This document shows positions 8,399 to 16,519 of a stretch of DNA of 64,000 nucleotides, piece after piece. The number at the start of each line of letters is the position of its first letter. The stretch's first letter is position 1. The stretch comes from CAYRJD01 sp965212125 (GTDB lineage: Bacteria > Actinomycetota > Acidimicrobiia > Acidimicrobiales > Poriferisodalaceae): contig OZ243045.1 of the NCBI GenBank assembly GCA_965212125.1, forward strand, positions 1,612,001 to 1,676,000. The letters run 5' to 3'. The translations under genes and the position numbers were made by a program. The notes under the pieces are model-generated. The model saw nothing but the letters and a program-made list of their open reading frames with translations. It had not been told where the DNA came from and did not search any database.

Positions 8399-8887
8399 TC
8401 AGGCGCCGACGGCGGACTTGCTTGGCTTTTTTGAGTCGGGCTTGGAGCTGGACTTGGAATCGGGCTTGGAGTCAGATTTTGAGTCGGACTTTGACCCGCC
8501 CTTTGACTCGGTCTTGTCGGTCTTGCTGCCGGCCTTGTCGGCCTTGTCGGCGCTGCTGCCAGAGCCGCCGTCGGTTCCGCTGTCAGAGCCGCCTTCAGTC
8601 CCGTTGCTAGAGCCGCCCCTGCCAGACGAAGAAGAGCTAGCCCGGCTGTCGTTGCGGTAAAAGCCGCTCCCCTTAAAGGAGATGCCGACGCTTGAAAACA
8701 CCTTCCGCACGACCCCGCCGCACGGGTCGGCTTCGGTTTCGCCTGCTTCGCCGTTGGCGGCCTTCTTGTTCTGCTTGGCTTGATCTAATGCGGGCAGCGG
8801 ACAAACCTCAAGAGCATCGTCTGCGAAACTCTGATGAATGTCAAACTTGCGCTCACACTTGGTGCAGTTGTATTCATATGTTGGCAC
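8399..8887 (-). CDS. FmdB-family zinc-ribbon protein (Ruc-like)
   Basis: 162 residues from GTG. The N-terminus MPTYEYNCTKCERKFDIHQS is the FmdB zinc ribbon (first CxxC at 8 and 11). The second cysteine pair, usually CPxC, is split by about 26 extra residues (Cys in EVCPLP and Cys in DPCGG). GVVRKVFSSVGISFKGSGFY is the conserved region after the ribbon. The last 80 residues are a disordered Ser/Lys/Asp repeat tail (SKSDSKPDSK). The mycobacterial homolog Ruc is a redox-controlled co-chaperone with a disordered tail, also divergent from the UDP-sugar gene. The tail ends in three GTTCAG units. Confidence 0.8.
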   Translation of the reverse strand: MPTYEYNCTKCERKFDIHQSFADDALEVCPLPALDQAKQNKKAANGEAGETEADPCGGVVRKVFSSVGISFKGSGFYRNDSRASSSSSGRGGSSNGTEGGSDSGTDGGSGSSADKADKAGSKTDKTESKGGSKSDSKSDSKPDSKSSSKPDSKKPSKSAVGA

Positions 8888-8982
8888 GGGGTGTGAAGTT
8901 TAGCGATCGGGCGCTGAGTTTGTCTAGGGGAATTGTTTGTGAGGGGAAACGGCACAACAGCTAGCGCGGTAGCGTCGCTTGG

Positions 8983-10305
8983 GTGCCTGGCAAGTCCGGC
9001 GATAGCTCAGCGCAGCAACTGGCGGATCGCTACGACATAGATCTCCAAAGTGCGGCGACTCTGTTGCGCTACGGGTTTTCGCCCGACACTTTTGATCGCT
9101 TGCGCCAGCGACTTGTTGACAACGTTGACCCGACCGCTCGCCTGGACGCCAACCGAATTCAAGCCGCCGCAGTTACGCCGCCGCTGCCGAATGACTTAGT
9201 GAAGCTGCCCGCGTCTGGCACAACCGAAGCCGCTGAACTCGCAGCGCAAGGCATGGAGGCAATAGCGGCGGGCAAGGTTGCTGTGCTGCTGTTGGCGGGC
9301 GGAATGGCAACTCGATTCGGCGGGAAGGTTAAGGCTCTAGTTGAAGTTGAAGCAGGTTTAACGTTCGTGGATGCCAAGTTGAAGGATTTGCAGGTGCTGG
9401 CAGATCGGATACGGCAGCAGACCGGGCCAGGTCGGCAACCGGGCCAAGCCCACCCGGTGCCGATGTGGCTGATGACCAGCTTCCGCACCGATGCGGCATT
9501 AAGGGAGTGGGCGCAAAACGCGCAAGCCGCTCAGGGCTCGCCGGGCACGCCGGGTTCGCCGGGTTCGCAAGACCCGCAGGGCACGCCATCCCCCTCTATC
9601 TCCTTGGCACCGCAAAGCGTCAGCATCCGACTGCGAATGGATGGCGGTCTTTACCGCGACCCGGACGGCTCAGTGTCGTTGTATGCGCCGGGTCACGGCG
9701 ACACCTCCGAAGCGCTGCAAAGCTCTGGTCTGCTGAGCGACTTCATAAGCCGCGGCGGCGAACACGTTTTTATTAGCAACGTTGACAACGTTGCCGCCAC
9801 GCTGAACCCGGCCGTCATCGGCGCACATCGACGCAGCGGCGCAGCGATTACCAGTGAGATCGCGGCCGGATCGGAGGTCGGTGGTGCTCCTTGGCGAGTG
9901 AATGACAAGCTGCAAATAGTTGAGAGGTTTCGGCTGCCGCCTGGTTTTGAATCCGGCGGCGCTGCTGTCGAGGACGCTGGCGCCAGCGCAACAAACTACG
10001 TGAACACCAACTCGCTGGTGGTAGACGCAAAAACTCTGGCGGCCGACTACCCGCTGACCTGGTTTGAGGTTCACAAAAACCTGTCCGACACCCAGGCGAC
10101 CGACACAGCCGCTGCCGACACCCAAGTGGTTCAGTTTGAGCGGCTGATCGGCGAGCTAACGGCGTTCGTCGAAACCACGATGTTGCTTGTTGAACCTGGC
10201 GGCGCAGACGGGCGCTTTTTGCCGGTGAAAGATCCCAGCGAACTAGCGCAACGCAGCGAACAAATCCGCATGGTTTTGGCTGAGCGTGGAATCGCGGGAT
10301 GCTGA
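8983..10305 (+). CDS. UDPGP-type UTP--sugar-1-phosphate uridylyltransferase
   Basis: 440 residues, GTG start. It should transfer UMP to a sugar 1-phosphate, most likely glucose 1-phosphate, giving UDP-glucose. The nucleotide loop LLLAGGMATRFGGKVKALV (about 102-120), PMWLMTSFRTDAALREW, GHGDTSEALQSSGLL and FISNVDNVAATLNP are those of the eukaryote-like UDPGP family (also AGX/UAP), not GalU. A Gly/Pro/Ser insertion (GSPGTPGSPGSQDPQGTP) breaks the region near residue 190. It lies exactly where galU lies in the mycobacterial moeA locus, so it may replace GalU. The upstream 95-base gap is shared with the divergent FmdB gene. Confidence 0.85.
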   Translation: MPGKSGDSSAQQLADRYDIDLQSAATLLRYGFSPDTFDRLRQRLVDNVDPTARLDANRIQAAAVTPPLPNDLVKLPASGTTEAAELAAQGMEAIAAGKVAVLLLAGGMATRFGGKVKALVEVEAGLTFVDAKLKDLQVLADRIRQQTGPGRQPGQAHPVPMWLMTSFRTDAALREWAQNAQAAQGSPGTPGSPGSQDPQGTPSPSISLAPQSVSIRLRMDGGLYRDPDGSVSLYAPGHGDTSEALQSSGLLSDFISRGGEHVFISNVDNVAATLNPAVIGAHRRSGAAITSEIAAGSEVGGAPWRVNDKLQIVERFRLPPGFESGGAAVEDAGASATNYVNTNSLVVDAKTLAADYPLTWFEVHKNLSDTQATDTAAADTQVVQFERLIGELTAFVETTMLLVEPGGADGRFLPVKDPSELAQRSEQIRMVLAERGIAGC

Positions 10306-10464
10306 GCGTGGGACTGACTCGCGACGGTCGCTCAGCCAGCGGTGGTTAGGCATGCAGTGCGCAGGCAGTTAGCGCCCCCAGGCGGCAGTAGATTTTGATT
10401 ATGTCTGCGCTTGGCGGTATCTGCGCTCAGTTGAACAATTCAAACAATGCGAGCGATGTAAGCA

Positions 10465-11742
10465 ATGCTCTCGCTTGATCATGCGCGTGACTATGTGCTT
10501 GACGTCTGCAGTGCGCGCAGGCCAGAGCCGCATCCGCTAGCCGACGCCCTCGGCCTGGTGCTCGCCAAAGACGTTTACGCAGCCGAGTCCATTCCACGCT
10601 TCGCCAATACGGCGATGGACGGGTTCGCTCTGCGCTCCGCCGACGTAGCCAACCCGCCCGTCGAGCTGGAGATAGTTGAAACAATCGCAGCCGGACACGC
10701 ACCCGAACAGACCGTGGGTCAGGGGCAGGCCAGCCGCATCATGACCGGCGCCGTCATGCCGCCCGGGGCGGACTCCGTTGTGATGGTGGAGCGCACATCG
10801 GTCAGCGACGACACCAGCGACACCAGCGTCGACGGCGACGGTGCGACAGCTGGCGCCGACGGCGCCGCGTCCGGCGCGGTCACCATCCAGGTCTCCGTGC
10901 CATCCGGCAACCACGTGCGAAACATTGGCGACGACATCGCCGCCGGCGCTCTGGCGCTACAGGCGGGCACCGTGCTCGGGCCGGGACACTTGGGCGTGCT
11001 AGCCAGCCTGGGTCAAACCAAGGTGATGGCTCATCCTCGCCCCACCGTCGGGGTCATCTCCACCGGCGATGAGCTAGTCGACGACGGCAGCGAGCTGGCG
11101 CCAGGTCAAATACGTGACTCAAACCGCTGCACGCTGCTGGGGTTGCTGGCCGCCAACCAGATGAACCCGGTCGATCTCGGCTTGGTGCGTGACGATGAGG
11201 CCGCAATAGCTGAGGCGATCACCAACGGCGTGCGCAGCTGCGACGCTCTCATTACTTCCGGCGGCGTCAGCATGGGCGATTTTGACTATGTAAAAGAAGT
11301 GCTTGACCGCATCGGTGAGATGCGTTGGATGCAGGTGGCCATCAAGCCAGCCAAGCCGTTCGCCTTCGGTACGGTTGAGGGCGTGCCGGTGTTTGGCCTG
11401 CCGGGCAACCCGGTGTCGTCGATGGTGTCTTTTGAGTTGCTTGCCCGCAGCGGATTGCGATCGATGATGGGTCATCGCCAGCCCAACCGAAAAGCGCTGC
11501 AGGCGGTGGCGGCCGAAGATCTGCTCCGCAAGCCTGACGGGAAGACTCATTTTCTGCGGGTGGTGGTGGAGCCGCCGATGGCTGAGGCGGCCGGGCAGAT
11601 GCTCGTGCGCTCGGCGGGCGGACAGGGTTCGCACATGCTGTGGTCGATGGCGCACGCAAATGCGCTGGCGGTCGTTCCCGATGGCGACGGCGTGCGAGCA
11701 GGCGAAAACGTTGACGTGCTGATGCTGGACTACTTGCAATGA
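10465..11742 (+). CDS. moeA: molybdopterin molybdenumtransferase MoeA
   Basis: 425 residues, normal for MoeA, which inserts molybdate into adenylylated molybdopterin. NTAMDGFALRSADV marks the domain I/II region; the MoCF-binding domain III shows GVISTGDELV, SGGVSMGDFDYVKEVL and FGLPGNPVSSMVSFELL; a domain IV barrel ends the protein. An Asp/Thr/Ser/Gly-rich loop near residues 112-140 is an insertion. It overlaps moaA by four bases (ATGA), so the two are coupled. The 159-base upstream gap contains AT-rich sequence with GCAATG/GCGATG repeats and no clear Shine-Dalgarno. Confidence 0.95.
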   Translation: MLSLDHARDYVLDVCSARRPEPHPLADALGLVLAKDVYAAESIPRFANTAMDGFALRSADVANPPVELEIVETIAAGHAPEQTVGQGQASRIMTGAVMPPGADSVVMVERTSVSDDTSDTSVDGDGATAGADGAASGAVTIQVSVPSGNHVRNIGDDIAAGALALQAGTVLGPGHLGVLASLGQTKVMAHPRPTVGVISTGDELVDDGSELAPGQIRDSNRCTLLGLLAANQMNPVDLGLVRDDEAAIAEAITNGVRSCDALITSGGVSMGDFDYVKEVLDRIGEMRWMQVAIKPAKPFAFGTVEGVPVFGLPGNPVSSMVSFELLARSGLRSMMGHRQPNRKALQAVAAEDLLRKPDGKTHFLRVVVEPPMAEAAGQMLVRSAGGQGSHMLWSMAHANALAVVPDGDGVRAGENVDVLMLDYLQ

Positions 11743-12836
11743 CCGCCAAAGACCTGATCGACCCGTTCGGGCGCACCGTGCGCGACCTGCGCATCTCCGT
11801 CACCGACCGCTGCAACTTCCGCTGTCAATACTGCATGCCCGCCGAAGGCATGAAGTGGCTGCCGAAATCGGAGCTCCTCAGCTTTGCTGAGATCGTGCGC
11901 TTCGCCAAGGTTTGCGTTGACCGGTTCGGCTTCAACGGGATTCGCCTGACGGGCGGCGAGCCGCTGGTGCGTGCGCATCTGCCGAGACTGGTTGAGGACT
12001 TGGCGAATCTCGGCGTTGACGTGGCGCTAACCACCAACGGTTCCACCCTCAATCTGCACGCCCAACCGCTGGCCGACGCGGGGCTGTCGCGCATCAACAT
12101 CAGTCTCGATTCGCTGCAGCGTGATCGGTTTTTGGAGCTGACTCGGCGGGACGAGCTTGACAAGGTGTTGGCGGGGATTGATGCTGCGCTCGCTGCGGGG
12201 CTGTCGCCGGTGAAGATCAACACCGTCATGATGCGTGGCATCAACGACGACGAGGTGATTGATTTTGCGCACTTTGGACGTGAGCGTGGCGTGATCGTGC
12301 GCTTCATTGAGTTCATGCCGCTGGAGGCGGGCGATGTGTGGACGAAGGATCGGGTGGTGCCGGCGACCGAGATAGTGGAAGCGCTGGCGACCGAGTTTGA
12401 CGTGGAGACGGTGAAGCGGGGCAGCGAGCCGGCTGAGAAGTTTTTGCTGACCGAGCGTGGGGCAAGTGCCAGCGGCGGGGCGAGTGCTGGCGAGGTGAGC
12501 GAGGTCGGTGTGATCGCCAGCGTTACGAAACCGTTCTGCGGAAACTGCGACCGAGTGCGCCTGACCGCAGAGGGTCAATTTCGCACGTGCCTTTTTGCGC
12601 TGGACGAATTTGACATGCGATCTGTGCTGCGCGGCGAGGACGAAACTGGCGGCGCGGCTGGTGTTGAGACCAACGGCGAGACCAGCAAAAACACCCGCGA
12701 AAACACCGCCGCTGCCCTTGACGATCGCCTGGCAGATGCCATCGCCGCGGCCGTCGGCACCAAGTGGGCGGGGCACTCAATCGGCCAAGTTCACTTCATC
12801 AAGCCGTCTCGCACGATGAGTCAGGTGGGCGGCTAG
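11739..12836 (+). CDS. moaA: GTP 3',8-cyclase MoaA
   Basis: 365-residue radical-SAM enzyme converting GTP to 3',8-cyclo-7,8-dihydro-GTP, the first step of molybdenum cofactor synthesis. CNFRCQYC (Cys25, Cys29, Cys32) binds the SAM cluster. The second cluster has its ligands in FCGNCDRVRLTAEGQFRTC. The protein ends in GG, the C-terminal diglycine that reaches into the active site. Two low-complexity insertions occur: ASASGGASAGEVSE before the second cluster and a Gly/Thr/Asn/Glu-rich stretch of about 30 residues after it. MoaC follows 36 bases downstream and supplies the next step. Confidence 0.96.
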   Translation: MTAKDLIDPFGRTVRDLRISVTDRCNFRCQYCMPAEGMKWLPKSELLSFAEIVRFAKVCVDRFGFNGIRLTGGEPLVRAHLPRLVEDLANLGVDVALTTNGSTLNLHAQPLADAGLSRINISLDSLQRDRFLELTRRDELDKVLAGIDAALAAGLSPVKINTVMMRGINDDEVIDFAHFGRERGVIVRFIEFMPLEAGDVWTKDRVVPATEIVEALATEFDVETVKRGSEPAEKFLLTERGASASGGASAGEVSEVGVIASVTKPFCGNCDRVRLTAEGQFRTCLFALDEFDMRSVLRGEDETGGAAGVETNGETSKNTRENTAAALDDRLADAIAAAVGTKWAGHSIGQVHFIKPSRTMSQVGG

Positions 12837-12872
12837 AAATCTCCGCCCAAACACGTCTAGGCTCCGCTAAGC

Positions 12873-13349
12873 ATGCCTAGCTTCACGCACCTAGACGACC
12901 TTGGCAATGCTCGCATGGTTGACGTGGCAGCCAAAGAACCGACCCTTCGCCACGCCGTCGCTCGCGGCCGAGTCACCATGGCCGCTGAGGTCGCCACCCA
13001 AATCGCCGACGGCAAAACGGCAAAAGGCGACGTGCTAGCGGTTGCGCGAGTCGCTGGCATTCAAGGCGCCAAGCGCACGTCCGAACTGATCCCGTTGTGC
13101 CACCCGCTGATGCTTAGCTCGGTCGGGATTGAGTTCGCTCTGGGCGAGGCGTGGGTTGACATTGAAGCCCAGGTGGAAGCGGTCGACCGCACGGGCGTTG
13201 AGATGGAGGCGCTTACGGCTTGTTCGGTCGCCGCTTTGACGATTTATGACATGTGCAAATCGGCCGACCGATCCATGACCATCGGCGACATTGCTCTATG
13301 GGAAAAGAGCGGCGGCAAGTCTGGTGAGTATTTGCGGAGCGATCTGTGA
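12873..13349 (+). CDS. moaC: cyclic pyranopterin monophosphate synthase MoaC
   Basis: 158 residues, standard length. MoaC turns 3',8-cyclo-7,8-dihydro-GTP into cyclic pyranopterin monophosphate. Diagnostic motifs are KRTSELIPLCHPL and DRTGVEMEALTACSVAALTIYDMCK, carrying the catalytic lysine and the phosphate-binding region. The ATG at 12873 is preceded by TAGGCT nine bases before, possibly a -10 box of a leaderless transcript, rather than a Shine-Dalgarno. MoaD, MoaE and the sulfur-handling genes are not in this window. Confidence 0.96.
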   Translation: MPSFTHLDDLGNARMVDVAAKEPTLRHAVARGRVTMAAEVATQIADGKTAKGDVLAVARVAGIQGAKRTSELIPLCHPLMLSSVGIEFALGEAWVDIEAQVEAVDRTGVEMEALTACSVAALTIYDMCKSADRSMTIGDIALWEKSGGKSGEYLRSDL

Positions 13350-13543
13350 TGGAGCAGAGGTCGGGCGCGCCTGATGCGGGATCGCCTGGGCCAGCAGCAC
13401 CTGGGCTAGTAGCGCCTAGCCAAGCAGCGCCCAGCCAAGCATCACCTAGCCAGGAAATCCGCCGCGATACTGTTAGAGGTTGCTTGCGATTGACAACTCT
13501 TTTTTGCTTGCTGGCAACTAGCCGAGATGGCGAGGCTCGCTAA
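13346..13543 (+). CDS. doubtful small ORF after moaC
   Basis: A 65-codon frame starting at a GTG that overlaps the moaC stop and ending three bases before the next GTG. Its first half encodes repeated Ala-Pro-Ser-Gln units (PSQA), its second half a short hydrophobic run with two cysteines. The tandem repeats and the perfect fit between neighbours allow translation, but no family is recognised. The same stretch contains TTGACA followed by a T-run near 13489-13505, so it may equally be an untranslated promoter region. Confidence 0.2.
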   Translation: MMEQRSGAPDAGSPGPAAPGLVAPSQAAPSQASPSQEIRRDTVRGCLRLTTLFCLLATSRDGEAR

Positions 13544-13545
13544 AC

Positions 13546-14313
13546 GTGACCTTGCTGATTTTGGGTGCGCTCGCTGTGGCGTGGGTGCTGGTTCTTTTGC
13601 CGAGTCGGAGATCTCCGTTTGTGCCTAGGCGCCAGCGCGGTAGCTGGTTGCGGGGTTTCGGCTCTGGGCTTTCACGGATACGTCCGCTGGGGTCGGGCCG
13701 GCGTGGGCTAGGTCTGGGTCAGCCGGGCAATCATTTCTTGCCGCCACGGCCGCAGGTTGGTGGCACGCAGACGAGCATTCCGCAGATCGGCACACCGAAT
13801 GGCGTGTCGCGGGTGGGTGGACCGCCGTTGATCGTGCCAACCAACGGGCAGGTGGGTGTGCCGCAGCAGATCGCTCCGCAGCGAATTACCCCGCAACAAA
13901 TCGCTCCGCAAAGTCCGCAGAAATCAGTCGCACAACTTGGCTCGCCCGCAGTTCGCAGGGTCGTCCCAATCACAACCGCAGACGCAGCTTTACGGCGGCG
14001 AGACATCACCGCCATTTTGTTGACGTCATCGGTAATCACGCTGGTCGCTCTGATCATCACAAAGCAGGCCTGGCTGGGACTGCTCTACATCGCAATAATC
14101 GTTGCCCTCCTCAGCTATGTCTCGCTTATGGCACGGCGGGCGAGGCTCAACTCCAGCAGGTTCTTCAATGTCCCGCAGCCGAACAGATCCGGCTCCGCTA
14201 ACAAACCCAGCAACGAGTTCCGTGGTGCGCCCAGCGCCAGGCCGCAGATGGGCAGGCCGCAGGTAGGCAGACCGCAGATGGGCAGGCCACAGCCGCCGAT
14301 TCGCCAGCAATAA
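13546..14313 (+). CDS. SepX/GlpR-like actinobacterial membrane protein
   Basis: 255 residues from a GTG start. Layout: an N-terminal membrane helix (about 1-18), a basic then Pro/Gln/Gly-rich cytoplasmic segment of about 130 residues, the stretch ALRRRDITAILLTSSVITL leading into two close helices (about 150-200), and a basic tail with GRPQMGRPQ repeats. This topology, and the position behind the UDP-sugar/moeA genes, match SepX (Streptomyces) and GlpR (corynebacteria), which act at the divisome and polar growth site with Wag31/SepF. Sequence similarity is low-complexity, so the call rests largely on topology and gene order. Confidence 0.5.
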   Translation: MTLLILGALAVAWVLVLLPSRRSPFVPRRQRGSWLRGFGSGLSRIRPLGSGRRGLGLGQPGNHFLPPRPQVGGTQTSIPQIGTPNGVSRVGGPPLIVPTNGQVGVPQQIAPQRITPQQIAPQSPQKSVAQLGSPAVRRVVPITTADAALRRRDITAILLTSSVITLVALIITKQAWLGLLYIAIIVALLSYVSLMARRARLNSSRFFNVPQPNRSGSANKPSNEFRGAPSARPQMGRPQVGRPQMGRPQPPIRQQ

Positions 14314-14386
14314 ATCCCGCTAGATTTCACACCTACTCGGTACTGGTCGGCGGTGCCGTTTCGCAAGTACGCCGTCGGCAACCCTT

Positions 14387-14459
14387 GGGGGTGTAGCTCA
14401 GTTGGTAGAGCGCTTCGGTCGCATCGAAGAGGCCAGGGGTTCGATTCCCCTCACCTCCA
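14387..14459 (+). tRNA. tRNA-Ala (anticodon CGC)
   Basis: All four arms fold by eye: acceptor GGGGGTG with CACCTCC (one G-U), D-arm GCTC/GAGC, anticodon stem CTTCG/CGAAG with loop GTCGCAT, and T-arm AGGGG-TTCGATT-CCCCT. Anticodon 34-36 is CGC (alanine, GCG codons). The 32-38 pair is G-U; an A-U pair is usual in alanine tRNAs. The 3' CCA is not encoded. Confidence 0.93.
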
Positions 14460-14554
14460 CGTCGCGCAGTAAAGAATCCGCATCGCAATCACGCAGCGAG
14501 GAATCTGCGCCGGATAAACCGCAGCCGCATAAGCCGCATAAACGGAGTAGCGCG

Positions 14555-15358
14555 ATGCGCATATCTGTGGTACGCGCGGCTCGCGCAACTGACACCCGCG
14601 CAACTGGCGCACGACGGGTGCTGCTGGCCAGCCTTGTGGCGGCCGCCCTATTCCTGCTGGCGGCTTGCGGCGCTGCTAGCGCGGTCGGTCAAACCGGTCA
14701 ATACGAAGGCATCGAAGTAGCCGAGCCGACCACGCTCCCGCACCTAGTTCTCACCGACACCAACGGCGACCCCTTCAATCTGGCTACAGACACGGCCGGC
14801 GACGTGGCGCTGCTCTATTTCGGCTTCACCCACTGCCCCATTATTTGCAGCACCCAGCTGACAACCGTCAGCGAGGCGCTGGCACGACCCGGCGCACCCA
14901 AAAATGTCAAGCTGCTTTTCGTGACGGTTGATCCAGAGCGGGACACCCCCGAAGCCATCCGCATCTTCCTGGACAAGTTCAGTCCCGACTTCATTGGTCT
15001 GACGGCTGACGATGATGTTCAGCTAACTGTGCTGCAAAACGAGGTGGGTGCGCTGGCGGCGCTGCGCTTGAACAAGCCCGCCGATGAGGTAATCACTCCG
15101 CCGCACACTCACACCGGCGACGCAAATCACTCGCACGACGATGCCGGCCACGGCGACTTTCAGCCCGGCACCGGCAACTACGAGGTCGGCCACGACGCCC
15201 GCATGTTCGCCTTTGCGCCGGACGGGCTCGGCTACACGCAGTACCCCAACGGCACTCGCATTAGTTACTACACAAACGACCTGCCGCTGCTGGCAAAAAT
15301 AACGGCGTCGGCGTCAGCGACACCGTCGGCGGCACCGTCGGTGTCGGCCGCTAGCTGA
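14555..15358 (+). CDS. Sco1/SenC copper chaperone lipoprotein
   Basis: 267 residues. The ATG at 14555 has GGAG eight bases upstream; a longer frame runs back into the tRNA and is not used. A signal peptide ends in the lipobox LLAACG, so Cys38 is probably lipidated. The thioredoxin-like Sco domain has the copper site CPIIC (Cys94, Cys98) in YFGFTHCPIICSTQL and the distal His in VGHDARMFAFAPDG. It delivers copper to the CuA site of cytochrome c oxidase subunit II outside the membrane. A His/Asp-rich insertion (HTHTGDANHSHDDAGHGD, about residues 187-204) is unusual and could bind metal. CtaG follows 30 bases downstream. Confidence 0.92.
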   Translation: MRISVVRAARATDTRATGARRVLLASLVAAALFLLAACGAASAVGQTGQYEGIEVAEPTTLPHLVLTDTNGDPFNLATDTAGDVALLYFGFTHCPIICSTQLTTVSEALARPGAPKNVKLLFVTVDPERDTPEAIRIFLDKFSPDFIGLTADDDVQLTVLQNEVGALAALRLNKPADEVITPPHTHTGDANHSHDDAGHGDFQPGTGNYEVGHDARMFAFAPDGLGYTQYPNGTRISYYTNDLPLLAKITASASATPSAAPSVSAAS

Positions 15359-15388
15359 AGCAAAGCTAGAAAGCCGAGTTAGACAGCC

Positions 15389-16372
15389 GTGCTGAGTTTT
15401 TGGTGTTCCACCGTTGACACTCCGTGGACTTGGTCTTGGCGTTCCTATCCGGGGATCTGGCTGACCGTGCTGGCGATCGCTGCTCCGTATTTTGTGGCGG
15501 TTCGGCGGCGGAGGCGACGCATGGCTGCCGCCGATGGTGGCGTGGCGGGCGGCACGGCAGTCGACGCGGCGGGAAGCGCGGGAAGCGCGGGTAATGGCGC
15601 GATGAACGGCGCGGGCGGCGGCGCGCTCAACCTCGCAACCCTCGTGGCAACTCGCAAACAGATCTGGCTATTCACCGCGGGCGTGCTGACATTCTGGCTG
15701 GCAACCGACTGGCCGCTCGGCCTGCTAGGTGCGAGCTATCTGGCGTCAGCGCACATGGTTCAGTTCCTGCTCTACACGCTGGCGGCGGCACCGCTAATGA
15801 TGATGGGCACCCCCGAATGGATGGCTCGCCGGCTGCTCAGCAACCTGCGGCTGTATCGCATCAGCCGCCGAATCGCACGGCCGGTCTTCGCTGGCGTGAC
15901 GTTCAATCTAATCCTGATCGCCACCCACTCCCCGTGGGCGGTTGACATACTGCGAGCCAACCAAATCGGCTCGTTCCTAATGGACATGATCTGGCTGGCG
16001 TCTGGATTTTTGGTGTGGCTGCCGATCCTGTCGCCGCTGTCCGAGCACCACATCCGCAGCTACCCCGCCAAGATGGTGTACCTGTTCGCCTCGCTCGGAG
16101 TCGTGCCGGCGGTGCCAGCCGGGTTCCTCACCTTTGCGAGCTTCCCGCTCTACTCCATCTACGAGCTAGCCCCCCGGTTCTACGGCTTGTCGGCGGCGAA
16201 CGATCAGCAGATGGCGGGACTGATTATGAAGCTGGGCGGCATTCCGCTGGTGTGGGGGATGATCTTGGTGATGATGTTCAGGTGGTCGGACGAATCACGT
16301 GCGCAGGGCGTGGCCGATCGGGCAGCTGCAGCCGCCGCGGCCGCTGAGCGGGCTAATCAACCAGCTGAATAG
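15389..16372 (+). CDS. CtaG-type cytochrome c oxidase assembly membrane protein
   Basis: 327 residues from GTG. A polytopic membrane protein of the caa3_CtaG family (not the Cox11-type CtaG), with about seven helices and conserved features such as SAHMVQFLLYTLAAAPLMMMG and SPLSEHHIRSYPAKMVYLF; the histidines of the first motif are typical of the family. It probably cooperates with the preceding Sco1 lipoprotein in copper insertion into cytochrome oxidase. An Ala/Gly-rich loop near residues 50-80 and an Ala-rich C-terminus are lineage-specific. Its last 20 bases overlap a small minus-strand gene. Confidence 0.88.
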   Translation: MLSFWCSTVDTPWTWSWRSYPGIWLTVLAIAAPYFVAVRRRRRRMAAADGGVAGGTAVDAAGSAGSAGNGAMNGAGGGALNLATLVATRKQIWLFTAGVLTFWLATDWPLGLLGASYLASAHMVQFLLYTLAAAPLMMMGTPEWMARRLLSNLRLYRISRRIARPVFAGVTFNLILIATHSPWAVDILRANQIGSFLMDMIWLASGFLVWLPILSPLSEHHIRSYPAKMVYLFASLGVVPAVPAGFLTFASFPLYSIYELAPRFYGLSAANDQQMAGLIMKLGGIPLVWGMILVMMFRWSDESRAQGVADRAAAAAAAAERANQPAE

Positions 16373-16478
16373 ACCAATAGATAACCGCCAGCAAGAGCAG
16401 CGTCGCAGCCGCCGCTCCGATGAGCGATGCGATTACGTCGTAGTACGGGCCACGCGGGCGGGTGGGTCTGCCGAACAT
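16353..16478 (-). CDS. 41-residue single-pass membrane protein
   Basis: A minus-strand frame from ATG at 16478 to TAG at 16353 encodes a basic N-terminus (MFGRPTRPRGPYYD) followed by one hydrophobic helix (IASLIGAAAATLLLLAVIYW) and a short end. This is the layout of a small type II or N-in membrane peptide. It lies downstream of the aminopeptidase gene on the same strand and overlaps the 3' end of ctaG by 20 bases. No Shine-Dalgarno is visible. No family is recognised; small membrane peptides near oxidase genes sometimes join the oxidase, but this is inference. Confidence 0.5.
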   Translation of the reverse strand: MFGRPTRPRGPYYDVIASLIGAAAATLLLLAVIYWSIQLVD

Positions 16479-16479
16479 C

Positions 16480-16519
16480 AGCTACGCAAACATTAGTTAC
16501 TTAGCTACGCAAACATTAG
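16480..16519. repeat. two 17-bp direct repeats behind the aminopeptidase gene
   Basis: AGCTACGCAAACATTAG occurs at 16480-16496 and 16503-16519, a 23-base period, with the start of a third unit running into the aminopeptidase stop codon. The repeats lie between the aminopeptidase stop and the small membrane gene. A related AGCTACGCA pair occurs at 21432-21462. Confidence 0.85.

Noticed and set aside
8358..8660. Plus-strand acidic frame (LESGLESDFESDF repeats)
   Set aside because: It is the antisense of the Ser/Lys/Asp tail of the FmdB protein.
14402..14554. Extended start for the Sco1 gene inside the tRNA
   Set aside because: The extension reads tRNA-Ala sequence; ATG at 14555 has a Shine-Dalgarno and directly begins the lipoprotein signal.
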